A DNA stretch of 17,017 bases from JAFAXD01 sp035472475 (GTDB taxonomy: Bacteria; Pseudomonadota; Alphaproteobacteria; Rhizobiales; Xanthobacteraceae): assembly GCA_035472475.1 (NCBI GenBank), contig DATIPA010000253.1, positions 1 through 17,017 on the forward strand, given 5' to 3'. The notes beneath the pieces are model-generated. The model had not been told where the DNA came from, made no database searches, and was given only the letters and a program-made list of their open reading frames with translations. A program made the translations under genes and the position numbers. Of this stretch, positions 1 to 7,057 are shown piece by piece. Positions within the stretch are counted from its first letter, which is position 1; the number at the start of each line of letters is the position of its first letter.

Positions 1-281
1 CGCGCCATGTCGTCGAAATACTGCTCGCGTGAATAGGAACCGAAGTCGGTGTGCGCTCGCTCCTGCTCGCCGATTTCACCCACCAGATGCTCGATGTCGG
101 CGACGCCGTCATAGACGGCGCGCATGGCGCCATTGGAAAAACGGGTGTTGCCGCCCCGTTCCTCCTCGGGCGCGCATTCGAGCACGACCACCGAGGCGCC
201 GGCTTCGCGCGCGGCAAGCGCCGCCGCAAGGCCGGCAAGGCCCGCGCCCACCACCACGATGTCAGCCGTTACCTCATCCAT
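1..281 (-). CDS. FAD-dependent dehydrogenase, TcuA/fumarate reductase flavoprotein family (N-terminal part)
   Basis: Partial gene: the first 93 codons are present and the rest lies beyond the left edge. Translation from the ATG at 281 begins MDEVTADIVVVGAGLAGLAA, a dinucleotide-binding GxGxxG Rossmann fold that binds the FAD adenosine. It is followed by a GGNTRFSNGAMR stretch, which resembles the 'GGN(S/T)R' segment that contacts the flavin in tricarballylate dehydrogenase (TcuA) and related fumarate-reductase-like flavoproteins. The segment ending TDFGSYSREQYFDDMA also fits that subfamily as I remember it. The likely role is cytoplasmic oxidation of a small di- or tricarboxylate, but the substrate cannot be read from this piece. 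A Shine-Dalgarno AGGTGG lies just upstream, inside a small hairpin (285-300). The gene is divergent from ribD across 169 bases. The family is fairly sure and the specific substrate is not. Confidence 0.8.
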   Translation of the reverse strand, partial: MDEVTADIVVVGAGLAGLAAALAAREAGASVVVLECAPEEERGGNTRFSNGAMRAVYDGVADIEHLVGEIGEQERAHTDFGSYSREQYFDDMA

Positions 282-284
282 GAC

Positions 285-300
285 CCACCTGCGACGGTGG
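285..300 (-). promoter_or_regulatory. Small hairpin covering the ribosome binding site of the left-edge flavoprotein gene
   Basis: CCACC (285-289) and GGTGG (296-300) are perfect complements around a 6-base loop. On the minus strand the 3' arm is AGGTGG, which is also the Shine-Dalgarno sequence, 3-4 bases before the ATG at 281. Two G-U pairs could lengthen the stem. Folding would hide the ribosome binding site. That it regulates anything is inference, since a 5-bp stem can arise by chance in GC-rich DNA. Confidence 0.3.
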
Positions 301-450
301 ACGCGCAAGCTGGCAGATCGCATAGCTGAAAAACAGCGCTATTTGTGCAATTGGCGCATCCCAAACATGCCCGGCGCTTGCTTCAGCCGGTATCTTGTTT
401 TTGTTTGCATGGAACTTCGCGGGCGTCATTGGATCAGGCGCGTGGCGACG

Positions 451-1557
451 ATGGATAACGACGTACAGTTCATGGCGCAGGCGCTTGCGCTTGGCCGGCG
501 CGGGCTCGGACGCACGTGGCCCAACCCGTCGGTGGGCGCGGTGATTGTCCGCAACGACGGCGATGCGCCGATCATCGTCGGCCGCGCAGCCACCGAGCCC
601 GGCGGTCGGCCGCATGCCGAGACCCAGGCACTGGCGCGCGCCGGCGCGGCAGCGGCTGGAGCCACCCTCTATGTTTCGCTCGAGCCTTGCTCGCATCACG
701 GGAAGACACCGCCTTGCGCCGATGCCATCGTGATCGCGGGCGTTGCGCGCGTTGTGTCTGCGCTTGAGGATCCCAATCCGGAAGTCGCGGGACGTGGGCA
801 TGCGAGGCTGCGCGCGGCTGGCGTTGAGGTTGTGATCGGAGTTGGGGCCGCGGAGGCGCGCAGGGCGCATGCGGGGCATATCCGCCGCGTGCGCGATCAT
901 CGTCCCCACGTCACCTTGAAGCTAGCGGTGTCTGCTGACGGCAAGGCCGGTCTGGCTGGCCGGCGGCCGGCGGTGATCAGCGGGAAAGCCGCGCGCGCGC
1001 AGGTCCATCTCATGCGCGCCATGAACGATGCAATCCTGGTTGGAATCGGCACCGTGCTTGCCGATGATCCGCTGCTGACATGTCGTCTTCCCGGGATGGC
1101 GCTGCGCTCGCCGGTGCGGGTCGTGCTCGATCGCTCGCTGCGACTGCCGGCGGCAAGCAGGCTCGCGCGGAGCGCCCGCGAGGTCCCGCTTTGGATCATC
1201 ACGGCGGAGACAGCGCCGATGGTGCGTGAACAGGCGCTGCGCACGCTCGGCATCGACGTGCTCCGGGTCGCCGAGCGGGCTGGCCGTCTTGATCTCGCGG
1301 GTGCGCTCGGGGCACTGGCGGAGCGCGGTGTCACCCGTCTCATGGTCGAAGGCGGTCCGACGGTCGCCGCGAGCCTGCTCACGGCTGATCTGGTGGATGC
1401 GGCGATGCTCATTCGTTCGTCGGCCGAAATCGGCGCTGACGGCGTCAATGCCCTTGAAGGGCTGCCGCAGACCGCGTTAACGGACTCACCGAGGTTGCGG
1501 CTGATAGACTCGCAACAGGCCGGGATGGACCGGATCGACCAGTTCGAGCGAAGCTGA
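451..1557 (+). CDS. ribD: Bifunctional riboflavin biosynthesis deaminase/reductase RibD
   Basis: Catalyses two consecutive cytosolic steps of riboflavin synthesis: deamination of diamino-hydroxy-phosphoribosylamino-pyrimidine, then NADPH-dependent reduction of the ribosyl side chain. The 368-residue product has the usual RibD length. The N-terminal deaminase domain (about 1-145) carries the zinc site: HAE at 55-57 and PCSHHGKTPPC with C80 and C89. The C-terminal reductase domain (about 150-368) has the RPHVTLKLAVSADGK segment, GIGTVLADDPLLT near 198-210, and MVEGGPTVAASLL near the end. I chose the ATG at 451 because MDNDVQFMAQALALGRRG matches where RibD homologues begin. The open frame continues upstream to an ATG at 411 without any family similarity, and no strong Shine-Dalgarno marks either start. 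The stop codon is immediately followed by the ribE start. No FMN riboswitch is visible in the 169-base leader. Confidence 0.95.
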   Translation: MDNDVQFMAQALALGRRGLGRTWPNPSVGAVIVRNDGDAPIIVGRAATEPGGRPHAETQALARAGAAAAGATLYVSLEPCSHHGKTPPCADAIVIAGVARVVSALEDPNPEVAGRGHARLRAAGVEVVIGVGAAEARRAHAGHIRRVRDHRPHVTLKLAVSADGKAGLAGRRPAVISGKAARAQVHLMRAMNDAILVGIGTVLADDPLLTCRLPGMALRSPVRVVLDRSLRLPAASRLARSAREVPLWIITAETAPMVREQALRTLGIDVLRVAERAGRLDLAGALGALAERGVTRLMVEGGPTVAASLLTADLVDAAMLIRSSAEIGADGVNALEGLPQTALTDSPRLRLIDSQQAGMDRIDQFERS

Positions 1558-2169
1558 ATGTTTACCGGTATCGTCACCGACGTCGGCGAAGTGATCGCGG
1601 TCGAGGCACGCGCGCAGGGACTCCATCATCGTCTCAAGCTCGCATGCGCATTTGACCAGGCTTCGATCGTCGACGGCGCGTCGATCGCATGCAACGGCGT
1701 GTGCATGACGGTGGTCGGCAGCGGGGTCGAGAATGGTCGAACCTGGTTCGCGGTCGACGCCGCGGCCGAAACCCTGAGGGTCACCACGGTCGGACGGTGG
1801 CGCGATGGGACTCGCATCAATCTGGAGCGCGCATTGCGGATCGGCGATGAGCTCGGCGGTCATATCGTGGCGGCACACGCCGACGGCATCGCGCAGGTGA
1901 CGTCGCGCGAAGACTTGCCCGACATGGCCAGATTCGTTCTGCGCGTCCCGTCGGCGCTGGCACGCTTCATCGCGCCGAAGGGATCGGTTGCGCTCGACGG
2001 GGTGTCGCTCACCGTCAACGACGTTACGGCGGACACGTTCTCGGTTCTGATCATCCCGCACACCCTCGCCGTCACCACCATCGGGACCTGGCAGGCGGGG
2101 ACCGAAGTCAATTTCGAAGTCGACCTGATGGCGCGCTACGCGGCGCGGCTGCTGCAACCTCGCGCGTAG
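1558..2169 (+). CDS. ribE: Riboflavin synthase alpha chain
   Basis: Dismutates two molecules of 6,7-dimethyl-8-ribityllumazine to riboflavin, the last step of the pathway. The 203-residue protein consists of two tandem lumazine-binding barrels. The first (about 1-97) opens with the diagnostic MFTGIVTDVGEV and contains ACNGVCMTV with C45 and C49. The second (about 98-195) begins GDELGGHIVAAHADG and contains GSVALDGVSLTVNDV. The duplicated pattern is what identifies the family. The second barrel reads HIVAAHADG where many homologues have HxVxGHVDG, a mild variation. The ATG sits directly after the ribD stop with zero spacing, so translation is probably coupled to ribD. A 122-base gap follows before ribH, the only loose joint in this cluster. 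Confidence 0.95.
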   Translation: MFTGIVTDVGEVIAVEARAQGLHHRLKLACAFDQASIVDGASIACNGVCMTVVGSGVENGRTWFAVDAAAETLRVTTVGRWRDGTRINLERALRIGDELGGHIVAAHADGIAQVTSREDLPDMARFVLRVPSALARFIAPKGSVALDGVSLTVNDVTADTFSVLIIPHTLAVTTIGTWQAGTEVNFEVDLMARYAARLLQPRA

Positions 2170-2215
2170 GCGACGCTCCTGTCTATCCGTCCCGTCAGCG
2201 GCACGGCACTGAAAT

Positions 2216-2252
2216 GCGCGGAACGGATGGCTTGCGGAGCTTGTTCCGGCGC
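2216..2252 (+). repeat. Inverted repeat in the ribE-ribH gap
   Basis: GCGCGGAAC (2216-2224) can pair with GTTCCGGCGC (2243-2252), leaving one bulged base and an 18-base loop. It lies in the untranslated leader of ribH, about 40 bases before its ATG. No T-tract follows, so it is not a standard intrinsic terminator. It may be an mRNA structure between the two cistrons, or chance. Confidence 0.3.
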
Positions 2253-2291
2253 GTTGCGCTTGCTACTGACAGCGCGGTTTGTGAGATCCCA

Positions 2292-2798
2292 ATGGCAAGG
2301 CCCAGGCGAGCAGCAAAGAGCAAGACGGCGCCCGACGCGCTTGATGGCGCGCGCATGCTCGTGGTCGAGGCGCGATTCTACGACGATATCGCCAACGCGC
2401 TTTTGGAGGGCGCCACCAGCGCGCTCAAGGCTGCGGGCGTAACCTGGGACGTGATCAGCGTGCCTGGGTCGCTCGAGATTGCGCCCGCGATTGCGATTGC
2501 GGTCGATTCCGCCCGGGCGCAACGGCGGCCGTACGATGGGGTCGTCGCGCTCGGCTGCGTGATCCGCGGTGAAACCAGCCACTACGAGATCGTCGCCGGG
2601 GAATCGGCGCGCGCCTTGATGGAGCTTGCGGTGGCGCTGCGGCTGCCGGTCGGCAACGGGATTTTGACCGTCGATACCGACGCCCAGGCGTGGACGCGGG
2701 CACGTCCGCACGAGGAGAACAAGGGCGGTGGTGCCGCCGAAGCGGCACTGGCACTGGTCAGGCTCAAGCGCCGGCTCGCCAAGCGGCGGCGGCGATGA
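2292..2798 (+). CDS. ribH: 6,7-dimethyl-8-ribityllumazine synthase
   Basis: Condenses the pyrimidine made by the RibD branch with 3,4-dihydroxy-2-butanone 4-phosphate to give the riboflavin synthase substrate. Product length is 168 residues, slightly longer than usual because of a basic, poorly conserved N-terminal tail (1-18) and a highly basic C-terminus (RLAKRRRR). Diagnostic segments are VEARFYDDIANALLEGA (25-41, aromatic residue stacking on the substrate), VPGSLEIAPA (57-66), CVIRGETSHYEIV (89-101, with catalytic H97) and GNGILTVDTDAQAWTRA (121-137). I chose the ATG at 2292. The frame is open to an ATG at 2214, but that extension has no family similarity and no Shine-Dalgarno. The stop overlaps the nusB start as ATGA. 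No ribBA, source of the second substrate, lies in this cluster. Confidence 0.95.
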   Translation: MARPRRAAKSKTAPDALDGARMLVVEARFYDDIANALLEGATSALKAAGVTWDVISVPGSLEIAPAIAIAVDSARAQRRPYDGVVALGCVIRGETSHYEIVAGESARALMELAVALRLPVGNGILTVDTDAQAWTRARPHEENKGGGAAEAALALVRLKRRLAKRRRR

Positions 2799-3298
2799 AA
2801 CGCCGAGACGAGGGCAAGAGCAAAGGCGACCCGCGCAAAGCCAACCGACGCGGCGCCGCCCGGCTCGCAGCCGTCCAGGCGCTCTATCAAATGGATATCG
2901 CCAGCACCGGTCTCAACGAGATTCTGACGCAGTTCGAAGGCCACTGGATCGGTCGCGAGGTCGAGGGCGAGCAATATCTGCCGGCGGAACGCGCGCACTT
3001 TCGCGATCTGGTCTGCGGCGTTGTCGACGAGCAGCGTCGGCTTGATCCGATGATTGATCAGGTGCTGGCGTCCGGCTGGCCGCTCAAGCGGATCGAGGCT
3101 TTGCTGCGCGCGGTGTTGCGCGCCGGCGCCTTTGAACTCGATCGCAAGCGCGATATTCCGGCGCGGGTGATTGTCGCGGAGTACGTTGCGATCGCCGATG
3201 CGTTCGTCGATCGCGAGGAAACCGGCATGGTGAATGCGGTGCTCGATCAGATCGCGCGCCAGCTCCGAATCGAGGAGTTCGAGCGCGCCGCCGGATGA
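2795..3298 (+). CDS. nusB: Transcription antitermination factor NusB
   Basis: NusB binds boxA RNA with ribosomal protein S10 and promotes processive transcription of rRNA operons. The 167-residue protein shows the all-helical NusB fold pattern: an arginine/lysine-rich N-terminal region, then RRGAARLAAVQALYQMDI (18-35), the typical RNA-binding first helix, and later helices with FRDLVCGVVDEQ, RIEALLRAVLRAGAFEL and VIVAEYVAIADAFVD ending in GMVNAVLDQIA. The N-terminal tail of about 17 basic residues is longer than in E. coli, which I recall as common in Hyphomicrobiales. The ATG at 2795 overlaps the ribH stop by four bases, which supports this start and implies translational coupling. A ribH-nusB-thiL order is widespread in proteobacteria. 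Confidence 0.95.
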   Translation: MKRRDEGKSKGDPRKANRRGAARLAAVQALYQMDIASTGLNEILTQFEGHWIGREVEGEQYLPAERAHFRDLVCGVVDEQRRLDPMIDQVLASGWPLKRIEALLRAVLRAGAFELDRKRDIPARVIVAEYVAIADAFVDREETGMVNAVLDQIARQLRIEEFERAAG

Positions 3299-3312
3299 GG
3301 AATTCGCCAACG

Positions 3313-4308
3313 ATGACCAGCGAATCCGCCGAAGACCGCCTGATCGCGCGCCATTTTGGTCCGCTCGCGCACCACCCGGGTGCCCTCGGCCTCGTCGATG
3401 ACGCCGCCGTTCTGACGCCGCCGGCGGGCTGTGATCTCGTGCTCAAGGCCGATGCGATCGTCGGTGAGGTGCATTTCTTTGCCGATGATCCGCCCGGCAC
3501 CATCGCCAGAAAAGCGCTGCGCGTGAACTTGTCCGACCTCGCCGCCAAGGGCGCCAAGCCGCTTGGGTTTCTGCTCTCGCTCGCGCTGCCGAAGGGGATT
3601 GACGACGCGTGGCTCGCCGCGTTCGCGGGGGGCCTTCAGGGCGACGTCGAACAATACGAGTGCCCGCTGCTCGGCGGCGACACCGATCGCACACCCGGGC
3701 CGGTCACGGTTTCGATCGCCGCCGTTGGGTCGGTTCCGCACGGCGGCATGGTCCGACGCAGCGGCGCGCGCGTCGGCGACCGGGTGGTCGTGACCGGGAC
3801 CATCGGGGACGGTGCTCTTGGACTGCAACTGCGTAAAACGCGTGCGACCGCGGCGCGCTGGGGCCTCACCGACGCGATGCGCGACCATCTCCTCGATCGC
3901 TACCTGCTGCCGCAGCCGCGCAATGCCGTGGCGGAGGCAGTTCGCAGCTTTGCGTCGGCTGCAATGGACGTGTCCGACGGGCTCGCCGGAGATCTCGCAA
4001 AGCTCTGCCGCGCGTCGGGGGTGTCGGCAGCGATCAACGCGGCGCGCGTACCGCTGTCGGCGGCGGCGCAAGCCGCGCTAGCGCATGATGCTGCGCTGAT
4101 CGAGCCGGTCCTCACCGGCGGCGACGATTTTGAGATCCTGGCCAGTGTGTCGGCCGCGAAACTTGCGGCGTTTCGCACGGCTGCGTCGGCGGTTGGTGTC
4201 AATCTCACGGAGATCGGCGAAATCACCGCCGATGACGGTGCGCCGCGCTTTGTCGGTCGAGACGGGCTGCCCCTCAAATTTGCAAGGCCGTCGTTCAGCC
4301 ATTTCTGA
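3313..4308 (+). CDS. thiL: Thiamine-monophosphate kinase
   Basis: Phosphorylates thiamine monophosphate to thiamine diphosphate with ATP, the last step of cofactor synthesis. From the ATG at 3313 the product is 331 residues, normal for ThiL. Visible motifs are GALGLVDDAAVL (23-34, Mg2+/ATP aspartates D29 and D30), LKADAIVGEVHF (44-55), ARKALRVNLSDLAAKGAKPLG, LLGGDTDRTPGPVTVSIAAVG, AMDVSDGLAGDLAKLC and LTGGDDFEIL in the AIRS-type C-terminal half. TGAGGAA (3296-3302) provides a Shine-Dalgarno for 3313. The alternative start at 3295 overlaps the nusB stop as ATGA, which would add MRNSPT. I favour 3313 because homologues begin close to this methionine. It is last in the rib-nus-thi series. Confidence 0.93.
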   Translation: MTSESAEDRLIARHFGPLAHHPGALGLVDDAAVLTPPAGCDLVLKADAIVGEVHFFADDPPGTIARKALRVNLSDLAAKGAKPLGFLLSLALPKGIDDAWLAAFAGGLQGDVEQYECPLLGGDTDRTPGPVTVSIAAVGSVPHGGMVRRSGARVGDRVVVTGTIGDGALGLQLRKTRATAARWGLTDAMRDHLLDRYLLPQPRNAVAEAVRSFASAAMDVSDGLAGDLAKLCRASGVSAAINAARVPLSAAAQAALAHDAALIEPVLTGGDDFEILASVSAAKLAAFRTAASAVGVNLTEIGEITADDGAPRFVGRDGLPLKFARPSFSHF

Positions 4309-4318
4309 TAGCGTGCCG

Positions 4319-4347
4319 GCGTTGCGACGCGCCGCGGCTTGCAACGC
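4319..4347 (+). repeat. Inverted repeat after thiL, possible terminator
   Basis: GCGTTGC (4319-4325) and GCAACGC (4341-4347) are perfect complements around a 15-base GC-rich loop, beginning ten bases after the thiL stop. The position fits termination of the rib-nus-thi transcript. There is no T-tract, so it would need Rho or another factor. The 8-mer GCGTGCCG also occurs twice here (4311-4318 and 4346-4353). The remaining bases to 4464 show no further signal I can support. Confidence 0.35.
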
Positions 4348-4477
4348 GTGCCGTGGCGACTTTCGGGCGCGACGGACTTGATGATCCCAATGCGGTTCTG
4401 GATCTGAGCTTCCAACCTGAACTTGGCTGCAAGGTCGCAGGAGCTGCAGACCAACCGCACTGGCGGGAGGAGGCGAC

Positions 4478-5737
4478 ATGGACGACAAGACGCGCGTCAT
4501 TGCGCAGGCGGCGCCGCCGGCCGCGCCGATGTCACGGTCCCCGGGCGCGGATCCGCACGCGCTTGAGCGTCGCCGTCGTTTCCCGACGGTTTATTATTTG
4601 CGTCAACACGCGCGCCGCCGCATTCCCAAATTCGGCTTTGACGCAACCGACGGCGGCGCCGGGACCGACGGCGGGATCGCGCGGAACGCCGCTGCGCTTG
4701 ATGCGGTCGAGCTGATGCCGCGCTACGGCGTCGATGACGGCTCTTGCAACATGGAGGTCGAGCTGTTCGGTCGCCGTTACGCGGCTCCGTTCGGAGTCGC
4801 GCCGATGGGAATGCCGGGGATCGTCTGGCCAGGCGCCGAAAAGTACCTGGCGAAAGCCGCCCAACGAGCCCGCATTCCTTATACGGCGGGAACGGTTGCG
4901 AGTTCGACGGTCGAGGAACTCGCGGAGCTTGCCGGCGACATGCTGTGGTTCCAGCTCTACCGGATCGCGCAGGAGGATCACCGGTACGGCTTCGATCTGG
5001 TCAAGCGCGCCCAGAACGCGGGCGCGCATGTGCTGGTCATCACCATGGACGTTCCGTTGCGCACCAAGCGCCCGCGCGAAGTCCGTCGCGGCCTGGTGCT
5101 GCCGTTCCGGCTGGACGCCCGTACGGTCTGGGACGTGCTCACGCACCCGGCCTGGCTCGTCGCCTATCGGGAGCACGGGCTGCCGCGGTTTTCGAACTAC
5201 AAACCCTATGTGGATAACCCGACCCCGGAGCGGGTGGCCGCGTTCTCTCAGCGCAGCGACCAGGTAGGTGGCGGCGCGTTCTCCTGGGACGAGATTGCGC
5301 GCTATCGCGATCTCTGGCGTGGACCCGTGGTGGTCAAGGGCATCATGCATCCGCAGGACGCCGGCAAGGCGGTCGCGCTTGGGGTCGACGGCATTCAGGT
5401 GTCGAACCACGGCGGCCGGCAGGTCGAGGGACTGCCCGCCTCGATCGACGTGCTCCCCGGGATCGTAGCGCAGGTGGGCGAACGCGCGACCGTGCTGTTT
5501 GATTCCGGCGTGCGCTCCGGGTTGGACGTTGTGCGCGCGCTGGCGCTTGGCGCCAAGGCGGCGTTTGCCGGCAAGGCCTTTCTGTACAGCCTCGGAGCAA
5601 TCGGCGGGGAGGGCGCGGATTACGTGATCGGCCTGTTCAAGGAAGAAGTGCGCGATACGATGCGGCAAGTCGGGATCAATTCGGTGGCGCAGGCCCGCAC
5701 GATTGCGCTGCGCCACCCCGGTGCGTGGCAGTTCTAA
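4478..5737 (+). CDS. FMN-dependent alpha-hydroxy-acid oxidase/dehydrogenase (LldD/glycolate oxidase superfamily)
   Basis: A 419-residue TIM-barrel flavoprotein that should oxidise an L-2-hydroxy acid to its 2-oxo acid. Residues seen, by comparison with spinach glycolate oxidase: WFQLYR (158-162), ITMDVP (188-193), R198, VVVKG with K287, the catalytic SNHGGRQ (309-315, base H311 and R314), and the FMN-phosphate loop LFDSGVRSG (340-348). Two positions are unusual. The stretch PKFGFDATDGGAG places Ala56 where the family has the substrate-binding tyrosine (Tyr24 in glycolate oxidase), and the late GR that usually contacts FMN phosphate is GK (366). The N-terminal tail of about 30 residues is Ala/Pro-rich. 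GGGAGGAGG (4465-4473) is a strong Shine-Dalgarno for the ATG at 4478. An MFS gene follows after 14 bases. The superfamily is sure and the substrate is unknown: lactate, glycolate, mandelate or other. Confidence 0.88.
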   Translation: MDDKTRVIAQAAPPAAPMSRSPGADPHALERRRRFPTVYYLRQHARRRIPKFGFDATDGGAGTDGGIARNAAALDAVELMPRYGVDDGSCNMEVELFGRRYAAPFGVAPMGMPGIVWPGAEKYLAKAAQRARIPYTAGTVASSTVEELAELAGDMLWFQLYRIAQEDHRYGFDLVKRAQNAGAHVLVITMDVPLRTKRPREVRRGLVLPFRLDARTVWDVLTHPAWLVAYREHGLPRFSNYKPYVDNPTPERVAAFSQRSDQVGGGAFSWDEIARYRDLWRGPVVVKGIMHPQDAGKAVALGVDGIQVSNHGGRQVEGLPASIDVLPGIVAQVGERATVLFDSGVRSGLDVVRALALGAKAAFAGKAFLYSLGAIGGEGADYVIGLFKEEVRDTMRQVGINSVAQARTIALRHPGAWQF

Positions 5738-5751
5738 TCCGCGGAGCTGAC

Positions 5752-7014
5752 ATGGACGCCCGCACCGCGCCAACATCAACGCTGACCGCTGGTGACCGTC
5801 TGGCGCGCAGGAACGCGCTGGTGCTGGCGATCGCGCAAGCGTTGGCAGGTGGCAACAACACGGTGTTAATGGCGACCGGCGGGATTGTCGGCGCAATGAT
5901 CGCGCCCGACCGCGGGTTCGCGACATTGCCGATCAGCATCTACGTGCTCGGCCTCTGGCTGGGTGCGCTTCCGGTCGGCTGGCTGGCCAGGCGCTACGGC
6001 CGGCGCATGGCTTTTCAACTCGGCACGCTGTGTGGAGTGCTGACCGGGCTCATCTGTTTCGCGGCGGTCATGCGCGGCTCGTTCCTGCTGTTCAACATTG
6101 GAGCGTTCATCAGCGGGCTCTACGCGTCCGCGCACGTGGCCTACCGGTTCGCCGCCGCCGACACGGCAAGCGAAGCGTTCAAGCCAAAGGCGATTTCCTG
6201 GGTTCTGATCGGTGGCATTTTCGCTGGGATTATCGGGGCGCAGGCCGTCATCCTCACCAAGGACCAGATCCCGGCCGTGCTGTTTGCGGCGACCTATTTG
6301 GCGCAAGCGCTGCTCGCCGTCGTTGCCGGCGGCGTCCTGATGTTCCTCAACATTCCGGTTCCGCCGCGCCATCAGCCGGAAGGCGAAGGGCGGCCGCTAC
6401 GTGAGATCGCTCGTCAGCCGCGTTTCATCGTCGCAGTCGCGTGCGGGGTCGCGAGCTACTCGATGATGAACCTGGTCATGACGTCGGCCCCGCTCGCCAT
6501 GGTGATGTGCAACCATTCGGTGCGCGATGCGACGCTCGGCCTGCAATGGCATGTGCTCGGCATGTTCGTGCCAAGTTTCATCACTGGAACATTGATTGCC
6601 CGCTTCGGAACCGAGCGCGTCATTGCCACCGGCTTCGCGCTCTTGATCGCGAGCGCAATCATCAGCCTGACCGGCATCACGATCTGGCATTTCTGGATCG
6701 GTTTAGTGCTGCTCGGCGTCGGCTGGAATTTCGGCTTTATCGGCGCAACCGCGCTGGTGACCGAATGCCACCGCCCCAACGAGCGCAACCGCGTGCAGGC
6801 GTTCAACGACTTTCTGGTGTTCGGTTCGATGGCGCTCGGCTCGTTTTCATCGGGCAAGCTGTTGCATGCCGCCGGATGGAGCGCCGTCAACGAGGTGGTG
6901 TTCCCGACCGTCTTGGCCGCGGCTGCGCTGCTGGCCTGGGGCGTCTGGCGTCATCGGCGCGCCCTTGCGGAGATCGCACGCGTCGCCCATCCGTCGCCGA
7001 GCATCGTTGAATAA
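5752..7014 (+). CDS. MFS transporter, 12 transmembrane segments
   Basis: A 420-residue hydrophobic inner-membrane protein. The loop after the second membrane segment reads GWLARRYGRRMAFQLG, a good match to MFS motif A (GxLaDrxGRrxxl), which identifies the superfamily. Hydrophobic stretches are distributed as two six-helix halves separated by a polar central loop near residues 203-222 (PPRHQPEGEGRPLREIARQP). The second half contains ASYSMMNLVMTSAPLAMVM and a late helix WSAVNEVVFPTVLAAAALLAW. The ATG at 5752 is preceded by GGAG at 5743-5746, and 14 bases separate it from the oxidase stop, so the two are probably cotranscribed. Context suggests movement of the oxidase substrate or product, but direction and ligand cannot be read from the sequence. 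Confidence 0.88.
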   Translation: MDARTAPTSTLTAGDRLARRNALVLAIAQALAGGNNTVLMATGGIVGAMIAPDRGFATLPISIYVLGLWLGALPVGWLARRYGRRMAFQLGTLCGVLTGLICFAAVMRGSFLLFNIGAFISGLYASAHVAYRFAAADTASEAFKPKAISWVLIGGIFAGIIGAQAVILTKDQIPAVLFAATYLAQALLAVVAGGVLMFLNIPVPPRHQPEGEGRPLREIARQPRFIVAVACGVASYSMMNLVMTSAPLAMVMCNHSVRDATLGLQWHVLGMFVPSFITGTLIARFGTERVIATGFALLIASAIISLTGITIWHFWIGLVLLGVGWNFGFIGATALVTECHRPNERNRVQAFNDFLVFGSMALGSFSSGKLLHAAGWSAVNEVVFPTVLAAAALLAWGVWRHRRALAEIARVAHPSPSIVE

Positions 7015-7057
7015 TGCAGTCGCGCTGCGCGACGGCGATCGAGGCAGGGAGGAAAAC

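Noticed and set aside
282..450. FMN riboswitch in the ribD leader
   Set aside because: None of the conserved RFN-element segments (such as the AGGGGCAGGG-type core) can be found, and the leader is short for it.
4309..4477. Small ORF or TPP riboswitch in the thiL to oxidase gap
   Set aside because: No frame has both a ribosome binding site and protein-like composition, and no TPP-box sequence (CUGAGA type) is present with the expected arrangement. Only a small inverted repeat and the oxidase Shine-Dalgarno can be supported.
4532..5926. Long antisense open frame (464 codons) opposite the hydroxy-acid oxidase gene
   Set aside because: It mirrors the codon structure of a clearly recognisable oxidase on the plus strand and its translation is Arg/Pro/Ala-rich without any family pattern. 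Such frames are common opposite genes in GC-rich DNA.
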